This document shows, in pieces, positions 24,077 through 34,823 of a DNA stretch of 64,000 nucleotides (position 1 is its first letter; the number at the start of each line of letters is the position of its first letter). A program made the position numbers and the translations under genes. The notes under the pieces are model-generated. The model worked only from the letters and a program-made list of their open reading frames with translations, had not been told where the DNA came from and did no database searches. The DNA comes from Coriolopsis trogii (Eukaryota; Basidiomycota; Agaricomycetes; Polyporales; Polyporaceae), in assembly GCA_020543525.1 (NCBI GenBank), contig JAHYIO010000003.1:248001-312000 (forward strand), in the 5' to 3' direction.

Positions 24077-24202
24077 CGCCACGGCCTTGGCTGGCAGGGC
24101 TTGCTTCAATACCCTCAGTCAAGTTCTCGCGCAGTCCTGGCAGCATATATCTCTTACTCCCGCCACCCAATCTCCTTGCATAACTTTTATATCCACCCGA
24201 CC

Positions 24203-26998
24203 ATGCCTCCCAGGCGCCGTGAGCAAGCTCAGCCTGGGGCAGCCGCTGAGTCCGCCGCGCCTGAGCGGCCAACGACGCCTGTCTCTTCAGTGACCTCCAA
24301 CCTGGCAGCAGCATCTCTCGAGGCTACGCCCAAGAGCAAAGGCTCCGGGAGCTATACGGCTAGCGGCGGCTTTACGGACGCCAGGTAAGCTCGTCGCTCT
24401 CGTTACAATTCGTGTCGTCTCACATCGCTTTGCAGGGTGCGGCATGTCTATCCTTGGATCGCTCGAGACATAGAGGAACATGGCACATGCGATTTCGACA
24501 CCTTCCTCAAATTCGTGCTTGAAAAAGTGGATGGCGAGTCCGGAATCGATTCAGATGATCGCCTGGAGAACACGCTCGAGGAAATGGTGGACATCTGCAA
24601 CCTTGAAAAGTTCCAGAAGGTAGTTCAGGAGTAGTACGTGAACCTTTCAAAGCGCGATTGCCAGAAATGAACAATCTTGGTAGCTGTGAAACGGTTGCCA
24701 ACGAGCACGGACGCTACGGCCCTTTCGTTGCGGCCTTCAATTTTGCATTCCGTCTCCTGAAAGATGTGAACGTTGAAGCATGTGCCTATCGTCCTCCTGA
24801 CAAGATGGACATTCATTTCTGTAGGAATGCCGAAAAGGAGATCCGTGGCGTTCATGCAGGCGGCGCTGACGACTTCCACGACTTGACGACGAAGCGCAAG
24901 CCCGACGTCATATTGACTTCTCTCGCCGTCTTGAAACGGGCATTTACACTGACAGAATACGAAGACCTGCTTCATTGTGTACAGGAGCAGCCCTCAGAGA
25001 ACTTCACGTGGCACGATGTACTGTCGGCTTGGGAGTTCAAGCTCGTCAAGAAAACGCTGTCTCTGCCGGTTCCAGTCGAATATGGGGTGCCTCTGAAGAC
25101 GCGGTACGACACGATGGGCATCAAACAGGAGACGAAGACACGCGAAGTCAAGGACTCGGCGGTCCGACCCCCCAGAGCCAACCAGCCGAGGAAAACTCGG
25201 CCTTCCCGCGGTCCAAGTAAGCATTAGTCTTGCGTATGTTCTCTTGACCTTCTCATCCTGTTTTCAGACGAGGCTGTCCTTCGTACGCTACGGAGTTTTA
25301 AGCAGAGAGATGCCCAAGCTCCAGCAGAGGGCCAGAACCAGCCAGCGGTCATCACGCAGGAGACTCGACCCGCCGCGTCCACTGCTCCTGCGCAAGAGGA
25401 TTTTGACAAGGATAGACCGCCCCCGGCGATTCAGGCCGTCTTGTATGGCGCGGAGTTGCTTTCCCGGGCGCCAGCAATCTCCCACGCGATCAGCGTAGTG
25501 ATCTTCGGTTCGTTATCGAGACTGTAGATTGGATACGACGACATTGACCTTTGCACAGATTCGGTTATCCATGTCTGGTGGTACGACCACGAAGGTGCCA
25601 TACAGACCACTGGACTTGATTTCCTTTCGGACCTTCCACGTTTCCTCGCTCTTCTCTTTGCGCTGCAGCGGTTCAATGTTGAAGACTGGGGCCTCATTTC
25701 CGGTTTCGACCTGGGGGGCATCAAGGCGCTCACAGAGGGAAAGAGGCGGATGGATCCTGCTCCTACGACGGTTACTGGTACCCGGCTTCGCAAGGTTATG
25801 GTGAAGACGGCTTCGCCGCTGTACAGGACCTTGGGCCTCAAAGGCAGAGGAACTTGGGTCGTCGAGTCTGCGTGTCCCACACTAGATGATGCGCTTCCAC
25901 TGAACAAAGATTCGCTGGTCACCAAGTTCTCGTGGGCGGACTGCACGAGGATACCTGAAGCCAAAATCATTGAGTTAGCCATCGAACGTGCCCATGGCAA
26001 TCCGAAGGTTACGGAACATCTGCCGATAGTTGTGGACGAGAAGCAGTTCGACGGCTGTAACACAGCCGACGTACGTCGCAGGCTAGGCATCCCCCTTCGC
26101 AAGCGTCGCCTAGGATATGATGGGCAAGAGGTCGAAGTCTATCGCGTTCTCCGCGTCATCACGACGGACCGCCTCCAGCCTCTGCACAAACTCCAGAGTC
26201 GAGAGTTCCTTGATGTTTGGTTCCAGTGCACGGAAGGTACGTGATATCACCGATCATTTGTTACTTTCGAATGGCTCATGATCGGGTCGTCTTGCAGTGC
26301 ATTTTCTGAACTGGAACAACAACATTCACCACAAGGACCCGAGCTTGAACAATCTCATGTATCGCAAGATGGGCGACAAAGTCTACGGTGTCCTCAACGA
26401 CTGGGATCTCGCCGTTGACGCATCGCAGCCTCAGACACACACCGGATTTGAGGTGACCGGCACCATACCCTTCATGGCCATTGATATGCTGTCAAAGGAA
26501 GCTCTCAAGGGCCAGGTGCGCCATCTGTATCGGCACGATCTCGAAGCCATGTTCTATATCCTCGTATGGGCCCTCTGCTGCTACGAAGACACGCTTCGCT
26601 TGAACCCTCTACCCGAGCTCTTTCGGTCCTGGATTACGGGGGATATGGAAGCTTGCCGTGCAAGCAAAGTCAACCTTCTTATGGAAGGTTGGGCAAGTGC
26701 TCCTCCGACCGCATCCTGGGGTGACATGGAACGAGCGGTCGCGTTCGAGCTGCTCGTTCACTTCGGTACGAAGCAGAGGGAGCGGTGGGGTCTTCGGCAG
26801 ATCGAACAGATGAAGAGGTTCTATGGCCCGTTCAGAACAGCACAACCAGATCAGGGTCCATGGGTCGAAGTTGACGAACCGGCGAAGGTGTGGCAAGAAT
26901 TCTGCGCCCTCGTGAAGCAGGCTATTGTCAAAGTAGTTGGTGATTGTGCACTCGCGCACGAGCTGCCTCCTAGTGTTGCTTCACTCTTTGGAGGCTAA
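24203..26998 (+). CDS. FunK1-type fungal protein kinase
   Basis: Six exons encode about 840 residues. Exon 1 (MPPRRREQAQPG) is Ser/Thr/Ala-rich. Exon 2 holds VRHVYPWIARDIEEHGTCDF. Exon 3 opens CETVANEHGRYGPFVAAFNF after a split TA|C tyrosine codon. Exon 5 holds WYDHEGAIQTTGLDFLSDLP and TSPLYRTLGLKGRGTWV-like kinase N-lobe motifs. The last exon has the catalytic region: NNNIHHKDPSLNNLMY corresponds to the HRD loop of FunK1 (HRDxSxxNIM), and GVLNDWDLA to the DFG region, here DWD. After these come GTIPFMAIDMLSKEAL and YRHDLEAMFYILVWALCCYE, both typical of FunK1. Members are numerous in mushroom-forming fungi; substrates are unknown. The HKD and DWD forms leave activity open. The promoter abuts the 1,080-bp transposon. 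Confidence 0.88.
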
Positions 26999-27942
26999 TG
27001 GGTGAATCGTGGATCTAGTTCAGATTCGTTTTGTAGTATAGGATGCGAGAAAAGGTACCTGTAACATGCGGCTCTCGAATCACCCAGCTTTACGAAGCTT
27101 TACAGTGGGCCCTCCCGTATACAACCCAGCAATTGACATCAAATTGGGGGGGGGGGGGGGGTTCTCAATACGCACCCCCCTCTGCGGGACCCCAATTGCC
27201 CTGTCACTCGCACCGGGGAAGTACTCGACCTCCACCTCCGCCTCGGTATACGCCTCCTGTTGCCTGTTGGCGTTGCCACCCACATTCCGCACCGTCCAAC
27301 TCTCGGCTCTACTGGCCTCATCTGGGTCTCACACGACCGCAGCCTCGAACTATACCTTGCAAGTACGCATCGCACCAGAGGAGCGCGGACTCTCTGATCA
27401 CAGCCGTCATCCACGTTCGCATCCCGGCGGGGATATGGTCATATGAGAGTGCTCCCTCCAACGCACCTAAGTCGGACGCGGAGAAGGAGCTCATCTCAAT
27501 AGTTCTGTCAGCGGTAAAGCTTCGCCTCCCTCAAAACATAGCTTTGAACGCAGATGCAGATGACTCGTAGTACATCATGTACGAGCTGCTATTGACACGC
27601 TGTGTGCGTGCATCTCCTAGGCCTGGGCGCTGCACGCTGTCCCTACCAGAGTGTGCAACAGGTCAATATGGGCACTAATACCAGCTTGTCATTACCCCTG
27701 CCGGTGTACATGCGCCTGCTCCAACACATCTCTGAGATCTTGAGGGCGCCTGAAAGGATGTGACCAACGCCAAACGTCACACCAGTGACATGACGCGGAT
27801 CCGCTCGTCACATGTGGCGACGCGGTACCGAGTGCGCCTAAGCGGGTCAGGAATTCGGCGGCCACAGCCTCCGTCTTGTCTCTTCTCTTCCATCCTAGCC
27901 TCGCCCCAGCTTCCAACCACCACCCTATACGAGTACACAGCC
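26999..27942. other. Intergenic region with a poly-G tract and an unclear ORF
   Basis: A run of 16 G lies at 27146-27161. A plus-strand frame at 27043-27570 runs across it and ends KSDAEKELISIVLSAVKLRL and DADDS. The tail looks protein-like, but I cannot place it in a family and see no upstream exons. It could be a decayed gene fragment. The rest is the promoter region of the Cmr1 gene. Confidence 0.3.
27146..27161 (+). repeat. Poly-G tract, 16 bases
   Basis: A single uninterrupted run of 16 G. Such runs are prone to length error in sequencing and can form G-quadruplexes. Confidence 0.9.
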
Positions 27943-30220
27943 ATGTCAGATACATCAGACTAGTGAGGATCAGCATACCGTCACCTACTCGTGAGTCAAC
28001 TAAGTTCTGACACTCGCGCAGTGAACGGGAGCGTCAGGCCACAATTGCTCGAAACCGCGACCTGTTGGCGCAACTCGGCCTCGCTGATGCAGCTTCGATG
28101 ATGAAGCCGGCCAAGACAACAGCGAAACCTGTCCAGCCACGGGCGAAGAGGCCAAAGCAACCTGCCATGCCTACCCGCCAATCTACCCGTCTGCGGCGGG
28201 GACCCGTAGACCCCAACGAGAGTCCTGCGGCGAAGCGGAAGCGAGAGGTGAGCGTGTCTGCTTGACCATACCGATGGAAGGGAAGGCGAACTCTGCGTGG
28301 ACTATAGCGGGACGAGGAGCACAGACGGCGGATGGAGGAAGAAGAGCGCCTCGAAGCCGCCGAACGCGAACGCGAGGCGAAACGCCCCCGCCACCACGAC
28401 CTTGATCTGGAAGCTTTGATTGAAGACGTAACACCAGAAGAACTATCTGGGCTTCGCGCCACCTTCCAAGTCGCTCTCAAGGCTCCCCAGCCAAGGGGTA
28501 CGAGTGGGGACGATGCCTACGTTTTCGACGACGACAAGAAGGAGGAATCAGAAGTGAAGGAGCTGAAGGAACGATTCGGGAAATTGAAGATTGTGGCGAG
28601 GGCAAAGGTCACGCAGGACCGTATTTACAGCGCAGCGTATCACCCGGAGCCGACCAAGGACCTGATATTCTTTGGTGGTCAGTGTGTCTCATTCTCTCGG
28701 ATTTGCAGTAAGTTCAAGATGGTTCGTTCCCAGATAAGCACGGACAGCTGGGTATCTGGGATGCTCGGGCACCCACAGACGAGGCTGAAGACGATGAGGA
28801 CAGCACGCCGGCGGAAGAAAAGGAAGGGGGCAAGTATTACCGCTTACAGATGCACTGGCCGGCGACGTCCAAGTCGTCGATATCGTGCATCAAATTCGAT
28901 CCTATAGACGCGTTCAGCGTACGTGCACGATCACATCTCGCCGCTCACTGTTAGACCTTGCTCCTAGGTATACACAAGTGCTTACGACTGCACCATACGA
29001 TCGCTTTCCCTTGCTTCCGGCCTCTCGACAGAAGTATACGCCTCTGACGACGAGCTCATCACATGTATCGACCTGCCTCCACACGGACACGAGATGTGGA
29101 TATCTGACGCGGCCGGCGGTCTGACCCATATGGACCTTCGAGCAGGTCGCGCGCATGCGAAGCGGTATATCATGTCTGAACAGAAGATCGGGAGTGTCAG
29201 CATCAACCCTACCCGCCCTTGGTTCTTGGTCACCGCGTCGAACAGTCGCGAGCTGAAGTGAGTGAATCCGTGTCTCAGAGGCGAGGTTCAAACTCACCTG
29301 TGAGTGCCAGAGTCTGGGACACGCGTATGCTGGAGACACTGAGCGGACGGTCCATGCGCTCGGTCCCAAGCTCCCCCCGTTCGCCATCCAAGCGCAGAGG
29401 TACCACGGAGGCGGTGTGGACGGTGGGAGCGGCCAACGAAGTGGACCTCGAGTCCATCCAGAAGCTTGTGGGATCCAAGCATGGCCAAACCACCACGCGC
29501 TCGGCGTGGTTGCACGGGAAGTCTGTAAGCTCTGCATACTGGGATCCCCGAGGACGTTCCATCGTCAGCACAAGTTATGACGACACTATCCGACGTAAGC
29601 GCTAGCACACCCCGGTCACTGATACATGGGACGGTGCATACTGACGGCAGGGTCATAGTGTGGGACGTGAAGCCGACTTGGTTGGACAAGGAGGCACCGT
29701 TCCCTTCATCACGACCCTTCAGTCAGATCAAGCACAACTGTCAAACGGTGATTTTCGTGCAATAGCATCGGGTGCTCCTTGCTGACGATAGGTACGACAG
29801 GGGAAGTGGCTGACTATTCTCAAGGCTCAGTGGACACCGAACCCCGATGTGTACCCCCACTTCACTGTGTGTCCATGTCCGGTTTGTGGCGTTGTTTGAG
29901 AGACTGATGAGGCTCGACGTGTAGATTGGCAATATGGACCATTCCCTCGACGTTTACTCCTGCAAGGTGAGTGCTGTTGGAAACGCTATCGAAGGGCGCC
30001 GTGCTAAGTTGTTGACCAGGGAGATCACATTGCCAAGTTGGCAGACAAGACCAAGTACGTGCATTTTGGATGCGGACGTCTCATCTGTGCTGGAACTGAC
30101 GAGCCTTACAGAATCACCGCAGTGCAAGCCGTCACTTGCTCTCATCCAAGCATTGTCGAGCGGGTCGCGTCCGGGAACGGGAGCGGCAGATGTGTATTGT
30201 GGGCTCCCGACGAGTCCTGA
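27943..30220 (+). CDS. CMR1: Cmr1/WDR76-type WD40 protein
   Basis: A WD40 protein bound to DNA and chromatin, with roles in DNA damage response and nuclear quality control in yeast and animals. Exon 1 (27943-27962) ends inside a tyrosine codon (TA|T), giving MSDTSDYERERQATIARNRD then LLAQLGL, the family N-terminus. Basic stretches follow (KRPKQPAMPTRQSTRLRRGP). An acidic coiled segment leads to DRIYSAAYHPEPTKDLIFFG and the first WD unit. Further units include SAYDCTIRSLSLASGLS, PTRPWFLVTASNSRELKVWD and SAYWDPRGRSIVSTSYDDTI; the last ends RCVLWAPDES. The predicted length is about 520-540 residues with eight or more small introns. The order of motifs matches Cmr1 throughout. Confidence 0.88.
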
Positions 30221-30455
30221 GTGTTGTGTTCATTCACTGTGTCTATACCTGTATCATATCATCCCCTAGTTTTCTTTGGTTGAGTTATCGTGTTAGCTAG
30301 CTATCTATAATGTTCTCTCTTCCTACGAGTTATTCCTCGCAGGCACAATGTGGGGACGCCAAGGGTCACATGAGCGTGAAGCAGCTACTGTGCCCTCTCC
30401 GACTTTCTCGGAATGAGTCTGGCTAGGCACGCGTCTGGGTTGCTATCATACCGCC

Positions 30456-31591
30456 ATGGGCAAGAAGACTCGTGCTCCTCCACCTGCGGCCGCACCAGCG
30501 AGCAAAGCCCCTCAAGTGAACTTTCCGGACATCTCGCCGAAGGAAGGTCTCGAATGCCGGGTCCTCCTCGAGGACCAGATCCTCCTCATCGATGTTCGCA
30601 CCTGCTCTCACTACTCTGTGGACGCGTGCCAATCATCGCTGATACTCGAGACTCCTTCGCGCGCAGGACCTCTTCTCCCCCGCGGAGTGCAAAGCATACG
30701 TGAAGTTCATCGACAGTCTCCCGCTGGAGCTCACGCCCCCCAAGAAACGCGGCGAGGCAGAACGCGTGAACCGTACGTCCGCACTGTTCGATCCACTCAG
30801 ACCCCACGAGTGCAGTCGTCGTCCACACCCCAGCCGAGCACACTGCAGCATGCCAGCTCCTCTGTCCTCGCCGGACGGCCGCCAACCGAAGCATGGCTGA
30901 CACGCATCCACCCCACAGAGCGCATCTCGATCCCCTCCCTCTCCTTCGCCCAAACGCTGCACCAAGTCCTCGCCCCACACCTGCCCCGCACAGGCTTCCC
31001 CCCACCCGGCGGCCACAGTGCACCTGCAACCGGCCGCGCACGCGCCCCGCACTCGTTCAACTCGAACATCCGGCTGTACAAGTATACCGCCGGCCAGTAC
31101 TTTGGCCCGCACTACGACGACGCCGTGCGGGACGCGGCGACGGGCGCGCGGTCCGAGTGGACGCTGCTCGTCTACCTCACCGGCGCCGAGGACGGCGTCG
31201 AGGGCGGCGAGGTGCGTACCCTCTCTATTCCTCTCTCCCTCTCTCTCGCCCCACCCGATATGTACAAAATACATATCCGCCCCTGCGTGCCTACCGGGAA
31301 CGTGTCCGAGTGAGCGCTGTGTCCGTCTTTTCTCCCCCGCAGACGATCTTCTACAAGGACGAGCGGGGAAAACCGCGCGAGACGATCGTCCCTCCCCTGA
31401 CCCGCGGCCAAGCACTCCTGCACAGGTGCGTCCGACTCCGCCGATGCCTCTCAGTCTCGGGGAACGGGCGCAGGCTCTGATCGACTCCAATATCCCGCAG
31501 ACACGGCCAAGACTGCCTGTTGCACGAAGGCTCGCCTGTGAGGAAAGGAAGCAAGTACGTCCTCCGCTCGGACTTGATGTTCATGAAGTAG
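30456..31591 (+). CDS. 2-oxoglutarate/Fe(II) dioxygenase, prolyl 4-hydroxylase type
   Basis: Hydroxylase of the P4H-like 2OG-Fe(II) family; substrate not predictable from sequence. Five exons give about 245 residues: MGKKTRAPPPAAAPASKAPQ, then DLFSPAECKAYVKFIDSLPL, ISIPSLSFAQTLHQVLAP, NSNIRLYKYTAGQYFGPHYD, WTLLVYLTGAEDGVEGGE, TIFYKDERGK, and last HGQDCLLHEGSPVRKGSKY ending SDLMFMK. The iron ligands are visible as H and D in GPHYDD and H in CLLHEG, with the basic residue for 2-oxoglutarate in VRKGSKYVLRSD. No signal peptide is apparent, so an intracellular location is likely. Catalytic residues are all present. Confidence 0.82.
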
Positions 31592-32100
31592 CAGTTCAGT
31601 GTAGGGAAAGTCGAGCCACCCCACCGCATACACACGTCTCCATCTGCACTCCTGATCACGTGCAGCCAAGAGTCCCCAGTCCGTCGATCGCTACTCAACA
31701 GGTAGTCCCTACTAACCGAGCTGTACCGTACCCATGTGCGTGTGTGCTGCATAAAAGAGGCGTATAGTACGTGCTTTCCTACCAACGAACGAGACAAAAG
31801 AGAGAGAGAGGGAGACAAATAAAATTGACATCGAGTACGGGAATAAAAGAGTCACAGCCTAGTCCGATTTGTCCATCGTCGTCACCATATCGGCCCATCC
31901 GCCATCCGCCGTCAACGACCTCTGGGCAAGTGCACACTGAACACTGCCCGAGGGCGGGCGCCGGGGGGTATGTGTACGTGCAAGGGGGGCGGGCATCCGT
32001 AAGGGATGCACACTTATTACGAACCACGACAAGTCCAAGATGAGCAAGCTATACAGATCGGTCAAGTCCTCCCAACCGACCGACCGACCCCCTCCCTTCC
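31592..32100. other. Convergent intergenic region
   Basis: This is the 3' space between the plus-strand dioxygenase and the minus-strand glucanase. It includes a GAGAGAGAGGGAGA purine run near 31800. No gene or RNA is seen. Confidence 0.5.
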
Positions 32101-34823
32101 TTACCGCCGCGAAGGCGCAGGAGTGGGCGCAGGGTGCCCGCGGGGCACAAAGTCCCGACGCGCGTCCGTAGACCCACACGCCGGAGGAGTCGCGTTCGGG
32201 CCCATCCACGGATCGAGGTACGCGCACGTCGCGATCGGCACAAACATCGACGCCGTGTCCGACGGGTTGTTCCACCCACTGCCCAGCGACACCTTCGCCG
32301 TCCCGCTCGCGGTGATCGTCGGGTTCGGGAGCGTGATGAGCGAGCCGGTCTGCGTGTACTGCGGGAGAGTGGCCACGTTGGCCACGTTCGTGAGCGTCGC
32401 AGGCGGCCACTGGAACTCGTCGATGAACGTCTGGGGGACTTCACCGGCACCGGCGCCGCCCGTCTGCCATGCCTGGAGAGGAGGAACGAACGGATCGCTG
32501 CTGTCGCAGACACCCTCGGAGTCACGGGGATCGGCGGGCATCCAGCCCTCCTGGAGACCGAGCTGGTACGACCAAGCAGGTGACTCAACACGGCCAGAGA
32601 CAGACGAGTTACCGATCTTCCAGGTCCAGAAGAACCAGTCCTGCACGAAGACATTGAATTGATGCACATCGTACTCGATACACGCATGAACTTACCTGCA
32701 GAGCAGACATACTCTGGAGGGCGAACTGCTTCATGGCCGCCTTCCTCTCATCGGTATACTTGGTGTAGTCCGTGTAATCCGTGCAGTCGCCAGTGACGTC
32801 AAAGTGGCTGGCAGTGAAAGTTCCATCGAAGCGGGCACCGAGGTCGACGCCGTTCACCCATTTGCCGCAGTCGTTGATGGCCAGACTGAATTCACCGACG
32901 TGGGTCATACCGAAATTTGTCATCGAATCGTTCTGGCCAGCCGCCCAAGTCTTGCAGGGTTGACCGCTCTGGACACGGACGTCGTAGTCGTCCGCAGATT
33001 GGCCGCCGAAACAAATGTACTGGTGAATGTCCAACTGAAGACGGTCACCGTTGGGCATGAACCCAGTCCACTCGGTGAGACCAAGGAAAGCATCGTGCAG
33101 AACGACCCAAGGACCTTTGCCTTCGCCAAGACCGGATGCCTTACGGACGGTCTCGTAAGATTGAACGTAGCTATTGAAATTGTGAGCATCCATCCACTAG
33201 CATACTCATAAATACTCACTATGTCTTGATGATGTCCTTGCCGATCGTGGGACCGAAAGGCTCGTTTGTGACACCAAACATGACGATGACATCGCTATAC
33301 TCGGGTTGGGAGATGAACTCGGCGATGATACGAATGTAGTCCAGAGACCGCTGGGCGTTCGCGACACCCATGGGACCGTTTAGTACGTTGATCGTACCAA
33401 GACGACCGGAGTGGTTCCAGCCGTTCTGCGAGCCAGGAAGCGAGTGTAGGTCGAGGTTGATACGGAGGCCGTACTTGCGAGCCCAGCCGATGGCCTTGAG
33501 GAGGTATCTAAGCGAAATACTCAGTTCGGTCCAGATGTTCATGTCAAATTCATGCAACATACTTCCAGGACGTCTTGGCCAGGAACGGCTCGTTCTCACG
33601 GGTCTCGATAGCCCAATAAGCAATGGGGATGCGGACGAAGTTGAGACCAGCTGCAGCGATGTCGGCAAAATCCTTCTCCGTCTTTACCAAGCATCAGTAC
33701 ATTTCTTAGCATTGTAAGACTTTGACATACAATGAAGGTCTTGTAATGCTCCTCCAATTGGTCCAGGCCACCGTTCGCGGTGTCAGCCGCCATGCGCTCA
33801 CTGAGATCCCACTCATCGTAAGCCGGGTTTGAGGTATCGTGATACTTCTCGTAGAGGGCAGGAACACTGGCAGAGCCCTAGTGAGACACGAATAACCTTC
33901 CATCTCAGGGGACCTACATGAACTACAAACCGGGGATGGTCAGCATACGACTCGATATGAGATTCGCATAATGGACTTACTGGTTCCGTCACGAGCCAAC
34001 CACCAACATTAACTCTGATGCATATAGTCAGTTATATCAGTCCAGACGATTCGTAGCGAGACACATACCCCCTGATCTTGTCCTCACCAAACTTGAAGGT
34101 CTCGTTCAGCGCCGGGGTCCACGATTGTGCACGGGCAAAACTCTTGAGCGGGTCCTCGGGATCGTAGTACCAAGTACCACCGTGGGGGTTGGAGTAAGTG
34201 AAAGTCGAACCGTCGTCCATGGTAACGGTACTGCCATCACCACCGGTGATGACCAGGTTCTTGGTGGGTCCTGAGCCGTTGCTGGTGGTGGTGTCATCGG
34301 ATGAAGAACCATTGCCACTGGACGTGTTGCCAGATGTGCCGTTCTTGTCCTGCTTGGGCTTGATGACAGCGAAGTAGACAGCGATGACCGCACCGGCGAC
34401 GACAGCTAGCGCGACAAGGGAGCCGATGATGATGGGCTTCTTGCGTGACTTCTTAGGAGCGTAGCCAGCCTTCTCGCTGAGGTACGGGGAGCTACCATAT
34501 GTACCGCGGTTCGCCTGTGACGCGTTCACCTCAGAGTCGTTGTAGTTGAGACCGTAAAAGCCAGGCTTGCTCCCGTCATTGACGTTGTAAGATGAAGCAT
34601 TGGGGTCCTGGAGAGTCTGGTTGGATGAGGCGAAGGATGCACGGTTCTCGTCGTTGGCTGCGTGACCCATGAAGCGGGGTTGGGCAGCACCAGGTGGGAG
34701 GTGGTCATCCTGAAGCTGGAGATGCTCGGTCTCTGGTGTGTAGTACTCGGTCTCACGGGGATTAGGATTGGGTGCGTATGGATTCGCGTTAGTGAAGACG
34801 GGCTGGTAGGGTGTGTTGGACAT
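32101..34823 (-). CDS. Membrane-anchored GH5 exo-beta-1,3-glucanase
   Basis: Releases glucose from beta-1,3-glucan during wall remodelling. Exon 1 gives MSNTPYQPVFTNANPYAPNP, a disordered cytoplasmic tail rich in N, S and P. A basic patch (KKSRKKP) and a hydrophobic anchor (IIIGSLVALAVVAGAVIAVY) at about residues 128-152 follow, so this is a type II membrane protein. A Ser/Thr/Gly-rich linker leads to the GH5 domain: VNVGGWLVTEP, FVRIPIAYWAIE, INLDLHSLPGSQNGWNHSGR, VMFGVTNEPF (acid/base Glu in NEP), QLDIHQYICFGG, and MTHVGEFSLAINDC with the nucleophile Glu in GEF. Next is WFFWTWKIGNSSV. The C-terminal extension is Thr/Pro-rich and ends PTPAPSRR. Architecture matches fungal glucan 1,3-beta-glucosidase D. 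It has at least seven introns and about 770 residues. Confidence 0.92.
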
